NCBI GenBank assembly: GCA_011390435.1
Contig: JAABSK010000022.1
Span: 1 to 21,182 of the forward strand
DNA from: Desulfobacteraceae bacterium
GTDB taxonomy: Bacteria > Desulfobacterota > Desulfobacteria > Desulfobacterales > Desulfobacteraceae
Length of the DNA: 21,182 bases
Reading direction: 5' to 3'
A program made the translations under genes and the position numbers. The notes under the pieces were generated by a model. The model ran no database searches, was not told the DNA's origin, and saw nothing but the letters and a program-made list of their open reading frames with translations. Shown piece by piece: positions 7,709 through 16,192 of this stretch. The first letter of the stretch is position 1; the number at the start of each line of letters is the position of its first letter.

Positions 7709-10700
7709 TGTTCTCCTGCCATTTTTTCCCACAAGGTAATGGGTGTTTTTAAGATTGTGGACATCATATCGATCAGGCCCTTGCCCACAGCGGATGGATG
7801 CAAAGGAAAAACACTGGGATCTGACAGCTTTCCAGAGGCTCTGACCGGGACAGAGACCAGCCTTCCCCCCAGAAGCGTGCTGATTATCGGAATTTTTTCG
7901 ATGATCAGATCAACGGTTTTAAACGGTGCCACAAGGCAGGTCAGGTCAATCCGGTCGTTGATCGGATCAATCTGGCCTGAAAAAATCATGGCCATGTCCT
8001 GTCCGTCGATAATCGCGTGGGTTAGATGAATCACGCTGTCTTTGATATCTGCTTTAATGGTGATTTTTTTGTAGGCAAACCCCTTCTGGGTGACATCCGG
8101 GACAGCGCCTTTAAAGACATTGGATACGTTTAAAACCGATAAAATCCGTGACAGGAGTGTGAGCGTGTAGATGCGGCCCTGCCGGGCATCAAACACCAGT
8201 GATCCTTCCACGCCACGATTGATGTCCTCTGTGGGCACACCTTTTGCCAGCAGATCTCCGGAAAGAGAATATGCCCCATCCATAAAATTTTCTTTTTTTA
8301 ACAGGCAGCTTAAAAGCGGTTGAATATTATCTGAATCTTCAGCCGCAAAGGGCAGGTCGACGTAGACTTTGCCATCTTTGATATTAATATACCCGCGGTA
8401 ATTGATGCCGCATAAGTCTGCTGATTTGAGCCGGATATAGGAATGGTCTTTTTTAAAGGAAATGCTGGTGCTCACATCCGTGAAACACAGGGTTTTGAAT
8501 TTGATTTTCTGGGCATTGAAATTGATCAGATTTTTCGTCAGCAGGTGAGGGGTTAACGATAATTCAGTGGATGCGGTCAATGCATTGAGATCAAGTGTTT
8601 GAACATGGATATTTAACAGATTATCCGCATCTGTGTGGATGACAACCGGCTGATTTTCGGTAAGGCGGTGAAGCTGTTTTTCTAAAAAGCTGCCGGGTTT
8701 TAAAAGTCGGTCAAGGGATGGAGTCTCCAGGCGGCCTTTAAAGTCAAACAACAGTGTTTGCCTGTCTTTTTCAATTGTGAGCTGTGCGTCTGAAACACCT
8801 GGATCTTCCAGATGGAGTAAATTGATATTCACGGAGGAAAGACGGCTTCCGCTCATCTCGATAAAAAGGCGCGGGCCTGTGCTGAAGGCCACCGTTCCCC
8901 GGAAAATTAATCCCAGTGTTTTTCCGGTCTGGAAGACCGCTGTGTGCAATTCAAATGGTGTCTGCAGGCTGGTGAAATAGATATTGTCTGAAAACCCTCC
9001 AAAGATCTGGGTCTGGTGAATCCGGGCCTGGAGATTCTCCAGTTTGACAGTGGTATCGGACAGCAGATATCTGCAGGAAAGGTTTTCAATCTGCGGGTGT
9101 GACGGCTTGTCAAAAAGTGTGACTGCTTCAGTTTTTCCTGTCAGTTGATATTTCCACTGTGATGGCTTGAATACCGGTCCTGACGCTGTGATGGTATCGA
9201 CATACACGCTGCCGCTGCCAGAGGTGACCGGAGCGATCATCTGCTGCGGTGCCGGGTAGGTGCTTAACCATGGAATGGCAGAGGTCAGGTCAAGGATGGC
9301 AGATCCGCTTTTCAGTTCAATCCATGGGTCGTTTGTAAAATCCACAGCGGCAAACAGGTCTGTAATGTCGCAACCATTTATCCGGCCGGAAAATTTGTTC
9401 ACCTGGAGATGGTCTGGCGTGTAAACGACCTGGATCTGATCAACGCGTATCTCTTCTGGAACTCGATCATATCGACCCATCGCCTTAAACGGTTTTGTTT
9501 TGACATACACTGAAGGCATGCGGGTATTGGGAGCCAGTTCTAAGCGCAGTTCAGTGGAAAGAGCGTGTCCGCTGATCTGTTGAACACGGGCCATTTCCTG
9601 GGCCAGCAGGGTTTCCGGAAGCAGTGAAATCAGAGTTTGCGGCAGCATGGCAAGATCAAGGTCAATCAGGAATCTGCCTGTGAACGGAACATTGTCATGG
9701 TTCAGCAGGTCGATGGAAAGCTGCCCTTTCCGGATTTTTGAAGTCTGGATACTGCCGGCTGCCGTGTCGATGTCGAGGATTCCATCCTGAATCAAAACAT
9801 CCCCTTCGATCTGATCGGCAATCAGTTGTGTCTGCGGGATGTGTACCTTGCCTGAAGAGATCTTTCCCTCAAGGGTAAGGTGATGTTCATTAAAAAGCGT
9901 TTCAAGATTTGAACTTTCAAACGCCACAGTCACCCGCGGGACAATTCCATCCAGAAGAATGTCAAATATGGTTTGGGGAACAATCATCTCCTTGAACAAA
10001 ATCCGGGACATTTCCCGTGCTTGATCAACGTGTACGGCATTTCCTGAGAAGCGGATTTCTGCTTTTTTTTCCTCTGGATGATGGAAAAACTCAACACCGA
10101 CAGTGGCAGATGGATAGGTGAGAAGAACCGGCTGAACATGCACCTGCTGAACGTGTTCTGACAGGATGAATGACAGATCAACCGTATTGGCATCCAGCAG
10201 TATTTTTTGGGTGCCGGATGTGAATGCCAGACCACTTGCCCGGCTATTTCCGGTAACCGTATTGTCTGGGGTCAGTGTGGCAGACAAGACCAGTTGATCG
10301 ATGGTAATACGCTTCAGGTCCAGATACCTGTTGAACTGGGGACCTGCAATTTGAGAAGGTGAAAAATGAAGCCCGTTGACAATGGTATCAATTTTCAGTT
10401 TGTTTTGCTGAATATCGTAGGAGACCGATCCATCCATCCGGCCAAAATAATCAGACACGGCATTGTGGATATCAATAGTGATGGCTGCCTGGTCATCCGG
10501 TAAAAATGTAAGGTGTTCCTTGAGGGCCTTGGTATCAAATGGAAGGGGAAAGACCGGTCTGGAACGCACTGACCGGTGGCCAGAATCTTTGACAGTTATC
10601 TGAGGGCTCTGGACAACGATTTTTCCCAGCCCCAGTTTGCCCTGTAACAATTGGCGAAAATTCAGATTGAATTGCAATTGGTGAATTTTGATATCTGTTT

Positions 10701-10941
10701 GATCATCCAGGTGCAGGGACAGGTCTGCCAGGCGGAGGGCGGGCAGGGGGAAAACCGCGATGGAAAAGGTGTCAGAGTAAATTCTGACACCGGATTTCTG
10801 ATAAAGATAGTCAGACAGCTGTTCTTTTACATAGGTGGTATTGATTGCCCAGGCAGCCAGTAACGGAAGGGCGATGGCAACAGCAAGGATACCAATCGTG
10901 CAGTATGCGGCAACGCGTTTTATGTTCAAAAAACGGATCAT
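7705..10941 (-). CDS. AsmA-like (YhdP/AsmA superfamily) envelope protein
   Basis: A 1078-residue protein with one N-terminal membrane helix (about residues 12-31, AIALPLLAAWAI) and a very long periplasmic part made of repeated amphipathic beta strands. The start has the usual AsmA style, including VRIYSDTFSIAVFPLPALRL, and the C-terminal 150 residues (about 910-1065) contain the conserved AsmA-like end: EGSLVFDARQGRIY, DVTQKGFAY, and a terminal segment rich in Gly, Ile and Leu. Large AsmA-like proteins such as YhdP and TamB are thought to bridge the periplasm and move lipids to, or maintain, the outer membrane. ATG 10941 is the only reasonable start because TGA lies directly before it, but no ribosome-binding site is visible and the codon sits in a 14-bp palindrome. 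The last four bases overlap recX. Confidence 0.85.
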   Translation of the reverse strand: MIRFLNIKRVAAYCTIGILAVAIALPLLAAWAINTTYVKEQLSDYLYQKSGVRIYSDTFSIAVFPLPALRLADLSLHLDDQTDIKIHQLQFNLNFRQLLQGKLGLGKIVVQSPQITVKDSGHRSVRSRPVFPLPFDTKALKEHLTFLPDDQAAITIDIHNAVSDYFGRMDGSVSYDIQQNKLKIDTIVNGLHFSPSQIAGPQFNRYLDLKRITIDQLVLSATLTPDNTVTGNSRASGLAFTSGTQKILLDANTVDLSFILSEHVQQVHVQPVLLTYPSATVGVEFFHHPEEKKAEIRFSGNAVHVDQAREMSRILFKEMIVPQTIFDILLDGIVPRVTVAFESSNLETLFNEHHLTLEGKISSGKVHIPQTQLIADQIEGDVLIQDGILDIDTAAGSIQTSKIRKGQLSIDLLNHDNVPFTGRFLIDLDLAMLPQTLISLLPETLLAQEMARVQQISGHALSTELRLELAPNTRMPSVYVKTKPFKAMGRYDRVPEEIRVDQIQVVYTPDHLQVNKFSGRINGCDITDLFAAVDFTNDPWIELKSGSAILDLTSAIPWLSTYPAPQQMIAPVTSGSGSVYVDTITASGPVFKPSQWKYQLTGKTEAVTLFDKPSHPQIENLSCRYLLSDTTVKLENLQARIHQTQIFGGFSDNIYFTSLQTPFELHTAVFQTGKTLGLIFRGTVAFSTGPRLFIEMSGSRLSSVNINLLHLEDPGVSDAQLTIEKDRQTLLFDFKGRLETPSLDRLLKPGSFLEKQLHRLTENQPVVIHTDADNLLNIHVQTLDLNALTASTELSLTPHLLTKNLINFNAQKIKFKTLCFTDVSTSISFKKDHSYIRLKSADLCGINYRGYINIKDGKVYVDLPFAAEDSDNIQPLLSCLLKKENFMDGAYSLSGDLLAKGVPTEDINRGVEGSLVFDARQGRIYTLTLLSRILSVLNVSNVFKGAVPDVTQKGFAYKKITIKADIKDSVIHLTHAIIDGQDMAMIFSGQIDPINDRIDLTCLVAPFKTVDLIIEKIPIISTLLGGRLVSVPVRASGKLSDPSVFPLHPSAVGKGLIDMMSTILKTPITLWEKMAGEQ

Positions 10942-10952
10942 TCAATTGAATG
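10939..10952. repeat. 14-bp perfect palindrome over the AsmA-like start codon
   Basis: CATTCAATTGAATG reads the same on both strands and includes the start codon of the AsmA-like gene (10939-10941). In mRNA it could form a 5-bp hairpin that pairs the start codon with the sequence just before it. It is short and A/T-rich, so it could be chance. Confidence 0.4.
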
Positions 10953-11002
10953 CACAAGTGATACAAAAAATAATGCATTGGGTATTGGGTACGGGTCCTG
11001 TA

Positions 11003-13054
11003 TTACCATTGGTGCCCCAGACGCCGTGACAACTGGATGAAGTCAGCCATGACCAGGTGGGTTTGATCCATCAGAATCTTTTGATATCCATTCTGGTGTT
11101 CGCCGTCATGGTCCAATGCGGTTACCGGGTCTTTCCCCTGGGATTTTCGATAGGCATTTTCAATCTCCAGACCCTGCTGCTCATAGTGATCTTTTCGCTT
11201 CCTGCGGGTGTCCAGATTCAAGGAAAGACGGGTCTGGTCATTGGTCTGGGTCGCCAGTTGAATCCGTTTTCTTAAGTAGTTCAGCCCCGGGTCCTGCTCT
11301 GCACGTTTCTGGTAGGCAGCATCAAGTGTCTGGACAATGGTGTAAAGCGGCGGGTATGCCTTGTATGTTGCCTTGACTGTCTTGTCCCATGGCAGTGCTC
11401 CGTCAAGGGCGCTCTCGCCGACCTCTTCAAGATTGTAAACGTGAGGATACACAATGTCCGGCAGCACGCCTCTGCTTTGGGTGCTTTTCCCGGATACCCG
11501 GTAAAATTTGGCGCTGGTCAGTTTTAATTTTCCCTCATCCAGGGGGTGCAGTTCCTGAACACTCCCTTTGCCAAAGCTTTGTGTTCCCACAACAATGCCG
11601 CGCTGGTAGTCCATAATGGCACCAGCAAAGATTTCAGAGGCAGAAGCACTCATGCGGTTGACCATCACAACGAGGGGGCCGGTGTATTCAATACCGGGAT
11701 CCTCATCAAAAAAGCGGACAATTTTTCTTTTTGTTTTCACCTGGACAGTCGGGCCGGATGTCAAAAACAGTCCGGTGAGTTGATTGGCTTCCTGCAGCGA
11801 GCCGCCACCATTGTTCCGCAGATCAATAATCAATCCATCAATCTGTTCCTGTTTTAACTGGGCCAACAATTGTTTGACATCACGGGTGGTGCTTTTGTAG
11901 TTTGCATCCCCCTGGTTATAGGCATTAAAATCAATATAAAATGTTGGAATTTCAATGATTCCGATTTTGTAGGATTGCCCTTCGTGGGAGATGGTCACCA
12001 CCTGTTTGTGTGCGGATTGTTCTTCAAGTTTTACCTGGTCCCGTTTGATCTGTATGGTCCGAATCGTATCGCTGGTGGATTTGGCAGGAATAATTTTTAA
12101 CCGTACATAGGAGTTTTTCGGTCCGCGAATCTGCCGGACCACATGATCGATTCGTTGACCGATGGTGTCGATGATCTCTCCTGTTTCTCCTTGCCCCACA
12201 CCAATGATCTTGTCTCCAGGCATCAGTAAATTGGATTTGTCTGCAGGGCCTTTGGGAATCAGCCGGACCACCTTGGTGTATTCGTATTCTGTCTGGAGGA
12301 CAGCACCGATGCCTTCCAGGGAAAGACTCATATTGATATCAAAATCTTCAGAGGCCCGGGGCGGGAAATATTGCGTGTGCGGGTCAAAACTGGCCGTAAC
12401 GCTGTTGATATAAAATTGAAAGATATCTCCGGCAGTATTCTGGTTCAGGCGCGTCAGGCGGTTGGTATAAATCTTTTCCAAAAGCTGGGTGATGTCATCG
12501 CTGGTTTTGTTTTCAAGCTTCAGCATGATGATGTGGTTTTTCAATCCTTTTGTCCACAGCACTTTCAGTGCTGCCATATCCGGCATCCATTCCCGGGTTT
12601 TATGGTCAATAATGATGGTGTCCTCTTGTGTGAAATCAAAGCCGTCTTCCCAGGTGGGAACCAGGGAAAGGATAAATTCCAGGTGTTCTCTGGATCGGTC
12701 CATATATGTGTTGAAAATATCAAACCCGGTACCCAGATCCCCTTTTTTCAATTCATCATCCAGTTCAAACTGATGCGCTTTGAACTGTTTGATGTCCTGG
12801 CTGGTGAACAGCTGTCTGCCCGGGTCCAGCCGCTGGATATAGGAATCGAGAATGTTGGCGGACAAAGCGTCATTGAGCTTTTTTTCAAGATAGTGAAATC
12901 GTTCCAGCGCTTTGATGATTTTGATGGTCTGGGATGAAAACTCAGGCTTGGGCTGAATGCTGGATTGAGTGAATGCCCATCCGTTCAGAGGGACGGGCAG
13001 GAGAATGCAGATACAAAGACAGATGGTCACTATCTGTTTGGTTTTACTGTTCAT
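11003..13054 (-). CDS. prc: Carboxy-terminal (tail-specific) processing protease Prc/Tsp
   Basis: A 683-residue S41 serine protease, almost the same length as E. coli Tsp (682), which trims or degrades periplasmic proteins by their C-termini. A signal peptide (residues 1-28, with LCICILLPVPLNGWAF) is followed by the Prc N-terminal helical domain (EKKLNDALS, RLDPGRQLFTSQDI), a PDZ domain at about 242-325 (SLEGIGAVLQ, LLMPGDKIIGV), and the catalytic core. By alignment with E. coli S430/D441/K455, the active residues are S471, D482 and K496 in SASASEIFAGAIMD and SFGKGS. A Prc-type C-terminal helical region ends the protein. ATG 13054 has GAGGAT eight bases upstream; the longer TTG 13078 has none. 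It overlaps the end of rbgA by 11 bases. Confidence 0.94.
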   Translation of the reverse strand: MNSKTKQIVTICLCICILLPVPLNGWAFTQSSIQPKPEFSSQTIKIIKALERFHYLEKKLNDALSANILDSYIQRLDPGRQLFTSQDIKQFKAHQFELDDELKKGDLGTGFDIFNTYMDRSREHLEFILSLVPTWEDGFDFTQEDTIIIDHKTREWMPDMAALKVLWTKGLKNHIIMLKLENKTSDDITQLLEKIYTNRLTRLNQNTAGDIFQFYINSVTASFDPHTQYFPPRASEDFDINMSLSLEGIGAVLQTEYEYTKVVRLIPKGPADKSNLLMPGDKIIGVGQGETGEIIDTIGQRIDHVVRQIRGPKNSYVRLKIIPAKSTSDTIRTIQIKRDQVKLEEQSAHKQVVTISHEGQSYKIGIIEIPTFYIDFNAYNQGDANYKSTTRDVKQLLAQLKQEQIDGLIIDLRNNGGGSLQEANQLTGLFLTSGPTVQVKTKRKIVRFFDEDPGIEYTGPLVVMVNRMSASASEIFAGAIMDYQRGIVVGTQSFGKGSVQELHPLDEGKLKLTSAKFYRVSGKSTQSRGVLPDIVYPHVYNLEEVGESALDGALPWDKTVKATYKAYPPLYTIVQTLDAAYQKRAEQDPGLNYLRKRIQLATQTNDQTRLSLNLDTRRKRKDHYEQQGLEIENAYRKSQGKDPVTALDHDGEHQNGYQKILMDQTHLVMADFIQLSRRLGHQW

Positions 13055-13886
13055 AATCAATATCCTCTGGTGTTTCAAAACTGATGGGTCCGATTTTACC
13101 AGCCCTGAGTTCTCGTATCAAGACTTCAGATGCTTTTTGCAGGTCAACCTGTCCACCTTTTTTCAGGCATCCCCTTGCAGCCCCGATGCGTTCAATCAGT
13201 TCTGTCCCTGTTTGTGGTACAGATCTCAAGAATGGATAGCGGTTGCTCAGAAGATCCGGGTATGTGTGAATTAAAAACGGGGCGATGAAAACTGCAAGAT
13301 CGGTGTAATCGATGGCTGTATCAGATATGGCCCCGCTGGCAGCCAGAAGATATGCCCGTTTCCTGGGCTCGATCAGCGGCCACAGGATACCTGGCGTATC
13401 GTATATATCAATATTATCTGCCAGACTGGTCCGTTGCTGGTGCCGGGTGACAGCAGGCACATTACCGGTTTTTGCGATTTTTTTTCCGGCAAGGGAATTT
13501 AAAATCGTGGATTTTCCGGTATTGGGAATGCCGACCACCATGATTTTAATTTTCCGGGCCCGGTTTCGACTGATCTGGTCTGTACAATAGTCCAGTGCTG
13601 TTTTTACCGGTTCCGGCTGCGTTCCACAAATGGAAACGGCTGGTGTATGGTTGCTTTGTTCAAAAAAATCGATCCATTTCTGTGTGGATTCAGGATCGGC
13701 AAGGTCGGATTTGTTGAGCACTTTTAAGCGGAACATATCTTTGCACAGCTGATCCAGCAGTGGATTTGAACTGGCATGCGGCAGCCGGGCATCCAGAATT
13801 TCCAGGACAGCATCCACGCGGGACATGGCGTTTTTCAGCAGCTTCTTGGTTTCAAGCATATGTCCCGGGAACCATTGAATGGGCAT
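13044..13886 (-). CDS. ylqF: RbgA/YlqF ribosome-assembly GTPase
   Basis: A 280-residue GTPase with circularly permuted motifs, the mark of the YlqF/RbgA family that acts in late assembly of the 50S ribosomal subunit. The order seen is G4 NKSD (58-61), then G1 GIPNTGKST (119-127), G2-type threonine in VPAVTRHQ, and G3 DTPG (163-166). The start is ATG 13886, giving MPIQWFPGHM, the near-invariant family N-terminus; the frame stays open to 14039, but that part is antisense-phase reading inside suhB. Only one base separates it from the suhB stop, so translation is probably coupled. In a Gram-negative host the family's exact role is less studied than in Bacillus, so the function is assigned by family. 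Confidence 0.92.
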   Translation of the reverse strand: MPIQWFPGHMLETKKLLKNAMSRVDAVLEILDARLPHASSNPLLDQLCKDMFRLKVLNKSDLADPESTQKWIDFFEQSNHTPAVSICGTQPEPVKTALDYCTDQISRNRARKIKIMVVGIPNTGKSTILNSLAGKKIAKTGNVPAVTRHQQRTSLADNIDIYDTPGILWPLIEPRKRAYLLAASGAISDTAIDYTDLAVFIAPFLIHTYPDLLSNRYPFLRSVPQTGTELIERIGAARGCLKKGGQVDLQKASEVLIRELRAGKIGPISFETPEDIDYEQ

Positions 13887-13887
13887 T

Positions 13888-14661
13888 TTATGATTTCTTT
13901 TCTGTAAAATAAGGGAGTAATTTATGGTGAAGCGCAGGATTTGATGCAATAATTCCGTTGTCCGGAAAGGTGTTGCTGCCATGAAAATCAGTGACAATGC
14001 CGCCGGCCTGCTGAACAATAAAGGCTCCGGCAGCCACATCGTAAAGGTTTAATGCCATTTCCCAGAATCCGTCGAATCGTCCGCAGGCCACATAACATAA
14101 ATCCATGGCTGCAGAGCCGCAGCGACGGATATCTCTCAGATCCGGCAGTATGGTGCCAAGATAGTGCAGGTTGTTGTGTTCAAGCCCTGCCCGAAGGCAG
14201 GCAAAACCTGTGGCCATGACGCTGTTGACAAGCAGGTCAGTGGATGACACCTTGATCGATTGCTGATTCAGGAACGCCCCAGAGGTGCTGTCCGCAAAGA
14301 ACAGCTCATTAAGGGCTGGGAGATAGACTGCTCCGTAAATGGTTTTACCAAGATGCTGAAGGGCGATGCTTACAGAATAAAACGGTTGCTGGTGAACATA
14401 CGAAGTGGTGCCGTCAATGGGATCGATGATCCACAGATAGTCGGAAGAAAGGTTTTTTTTACCGGTTTCTTCTCCAAAGATGCCGTGTGACGGCCACGTG
14501 GTTTGAATCTGTTCAACGATAAAATGTTCCACTTTTTTATCCACAACTGTCACCAAATCTTTTCTGCCTTTAAAGTCCACCTCGGACCGTGTGAACAGCT
14601 GCTGTTCCCTGACGCAGATTTCACCTGCCGTGACAATGACATTTTTTAAAAATGAGAACAC
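13888..14661 (-). CDS. suhB: Inositol monophosphatase family protein (SuhB-like)
   Basis: A 257-residue phosphatase of the inositol monophosphatase family, which removes phosphate from myo-inositol phosphates or related sugars using Mg2+. Both metal-binding motifs are present: GEET (about residues 63-66) and WIIDPIDGTTSY (about 77-88, D80 and D83), with a third aspartate in LYDVAAGAF. In E. coli SuhB is also an antitermination factor, so it could act in rRNA transcription here. The start is GTG 14661, with AGGAG (complement of 14667-14671) five bases upstream. The longer TTG start at 14697 lies at or above the predicted transcription start of the promoter 14700-14728, so it is unlikely. This is the first gene of the suhB-ylqF-prc-asmA-recX unit. 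Confidence 0.88.
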   Translation of the reverse strand: MFSFLKNVIVTAGEICVREQQLFTRSEVDFKGRKDLVTVVDKKVEHFIVEQIQTTWPSHGIFGEETGKKNLSSDYLWIIDPIDGTTSYVHQQPFYSVSIALQHLGKTIYGAVYLPALNELFFADSTSGAFLNQQSIKVSSTDLLVNSVMATGFACLRAGLEHNNLHYLGTILPDLRDIRRCGSAAMDLCYVACGRFDGFWEMALNLYDVAAGAFIVQQAGGIVTDFHGSNTFPDNGIIASNPALHHKLLPYFTEKKS

Positions 14662-14699
14662 GATCTCTCCTGAATTCTGTGGATGAAACCAATCCAATA

Positions 14700-14728
14700 A
14701 TTATGACATATCACAATCTGGTTTTCAA
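14700..14728 (-). promoter_or_regulatory. Sigma70-type promoter for the suhB-ylqF-prc-asmA-recX unit
   Basis: On the minus strand TTGAAA (complement of 14723-14728) is followed after 17 bases by CATAAT (complement of 14700-14705); each box matches five of six consensus positions. Transcription would start near 14693, about 32 bases before GTG 14661. It is the strongest full promoter match in the window. Confidence 0.65.
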
Positions 14729-14785
14729 AGCAAAATACGTTTATTTTTCAGGGTATCGTGTGGCATTCCCCGGATTGACGAATGC

Positions 14786-14814
14786 TTGACTTTAAATCCC
14801 GACTTTGAGATGAT
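14786..14814 (+). promoter_or_regulatory. Candidate sigma70 promoter for the lytic transglycosylase gene
   Basis: TTGACT (14786-14791) is followed after 17 bases by GATGAT (14809-14814), matching five and four of six positions. A start near 14821 gives a leader of about 50 bases to ATG 14872. It is back-to-back with the suhB promoter. Confidence 0.45.
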
Positions 14815-14871
14815 TTTATATCTGTAAATGGATCGTTCACTGTAATTTGACAGCATCGCCTAAGGTTTCAT

Positions 14872-15987
14872 ATGTCACAGCAAAAATCCTTACATTTTTT
14901 TTTACCGATTGTTGTCAGCATCATCGTCTGCTGGCATGGTTTGGAAGCGCCTTGCACCGCTTCTGAAGTTTTTGAACGCCCATCCCGGCAGTTTGATACG
15001 CTGATGGGGGCCATCCGGTTTGAAACCGATATCTGGTTTTGCGATACGCGAATTCCCATTGAACAGCCTGAGATACGGGAACGTCTTGAAAAAGAGATGC
15101 TGCTGGCACTCTGGGATCAGCCACAGGTGATTTTGTGGGTCAAGCGCGCTGCCAGATTTTTCCCTCACGTGGAAAAAATCCTTGACCAATACGGGCTGCC
15201 CGAGGATTTGAAATATATTCCGGTCATTGAAAGTGCGTTAAAACCCCATGCCCGATCCTTCAGGAGTGCTGTGGGGTATTGGCAGTTTTTAAAGCCCACA
15301 GCACAACAGTATGGTCTCAGGGTTGATGCCATGACTGACGAACGAAGAGATATTTTGAAATCCACAGATGCAGCCTGCCGGTATCTGAAAGATTTAAACG
15401 ATCGATTCAATTCTTTTTTGCTGGCGATCAGCGCCTATAACATGGGAGGGTATGCACTGCAAACGGAAATTGATGCCCAGCAGACCACGGATTTTTTTTC
15501 GTTGTATCTTCCCTTGCAGACACAGGAGTATGTTTTCAAGGCGATTGCGGTGAAGCTGATTTTTGAAAATCTGGATCATTATGGGTTTCACATGAACGCC
15601 TCAGACCTGTATCCGGCTTTCAGTTTCGATAAAGTAAATTTAAAATCTGATTTTCAACTGCCGATCACCTTGATTGCAGCGTCTGCCGATGTTCCATTCA
15701 AAACCATCAAAGAGTATAATCCTCATCTGCTGGGATATTATCTGTCAAAAGGGGATATCAGTATCAAAATACCCCGGGGAAAGGCAGAAGGGTTTAAAGA
15801 GCGCTTTTCAACACTGTATGCAGACTGGAAAAAAAAGGCCCCCAGAAACATTCATATTGTGAGACAGGGGGAGAGTCTGATCGGTATTGCAAATCAGTAC
15901 CGTATGTCACTTTCTTCGCTGTTGAAATTGAATGGAATTTCTCAAAACGGGATCATTCATCCCGGTGACCGGCTGGTGGTTGAGTGA
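14872..15987 (+). CDS. MltD-like lytic murein transglycosylase with one LysM domain
   Basis: A 371-residue enzyme that cleaves the glycan strands of peptidoglycan to give 1,6-anhydro ends. An N-terminal signal segment (residues 9-22, FFLPIVVSIIVCWH) sends it to the periplasm. The SLT domain at about 105-230 has the family 1 signatures in order: catalytic glutamate E120 in VIESAL, GYWQF at 135-139, and AYNMGG at 188-193. This fits the MltD (1D) subgroup. After a linker of about 90 residues there is one LysM peptidoglycan-binding domain at 327-370 (IHIVRQGESL to IHPGDRLVV). E. coli MltD has two LysM copies and is longer (about 450), so this is a short version. ATG 14872 has TAAGG upstream. It faces the suhB unit and ends three bases from the convergent small-protein gene. 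Confidence 0.92.
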   Translation: MSQQKSLHFFLPIVVSIIVCWHGLEAPCTASEVFERPSRQFDTLMGAIRFETDIWFCDTRIPIEQPEIRERLEKEMLLALWDQPQVILWVKRAARFFPHVEKILDQYGLPEDLKYIPVIESALKPHARSFRSAVGYWQFLKPTAQQYGLRVDAMTDERRDILKSTDAACRYLKDLNDRFNSFLLAISAYNMGGYALQTEIDAQQTTDFFSLYLPLQTQEYVFKAIAVKLIFENLDHYGFHMNASDLYPAFSFDKVNLKSDFQLPITLIAASADVPFKTIKEYNPHLLGYYLSKGDISIKIPRGKAEGFKERFSTLYADWKKKAPRNIHIVRQGESLIGIANQYRMSLSSLLKLNGISQNGIIHPGDRLVVE

Positions 15988-15990
15988 GGA

Positions 15991-16146
15991 TCAGGAGGCA
16001 GAATCGTCAAGTTCTTCTTTTTTGGGTTTTTGTTGTTTTTTCAAGCAGGCCTTGTCTTCACGAATAATGGCACACAATTTGGGATTATGGAGCTCTCTGC
16101 AGGTTGCGTGATTGTATAACGGGCATTCAGGGTATTGCTTAGACAT
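15991..16146 (-). CDS. Small four-cysteine protein of unknown function
   Basis: A 51-residue basic protein starting at ATG 16146, with AAGGA (complement of 16153-16157) six bases upstream; the frame is open above this, but the extra 13 residues lack a start signal. Four cysteines are regularly spaced (C8, C16, C25, C34; C-x7-C-x8-C-x8-C), with H13 and H20 between the first three, which suggests a metal site or a small disulfide fold. The tail is Lys-rich, then Glu/Asp-rich (KKQQKPKKEE, then LDDSAS). There is no signal peptide or membrane helix, so a cytoplasmic zinc-binding role is more likely than secretion. It lies 46 bases after the 526-residue orphan on the same strand and is probably the last gene of the guaA unit. 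I do not recognise the family. Confidence 0.65.
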   Translation of the reverse strand: MSKQYPECPLYNHATCRELHNPKLCAIIREDKACLKKQQKPKKEELDDSAS

Positions 16147-16192
16147 GTTCAATCCTTTTTTGTTATGCCGTGAAGAATATCGCATATATACC

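Noticed and set aside
7466..8029. 187-codon plus-strand frame opposite recX and the AsmA-like gene
   Set aside because: It is antisense to two recognised genes, crosses their junction and shows no recognisable sequence.
12371..12937. 188-codon plus-strand frame opposite prc
   Set aside because: It is antisense to the well-supported protease gene and its translation shows no domain.
13887..14039. N-terminal extension of the YlqF frame
   Set aside because: It runs inside suhB, and the family N-terminus MPIQWFPGHM begins at 13886.
14847..14852. Perfect TTGACA upstream of the lytic transglycosylase
   Set aside because: It lies 19 bases before the start codon, so its -10 would fall at or past the start of the gene.
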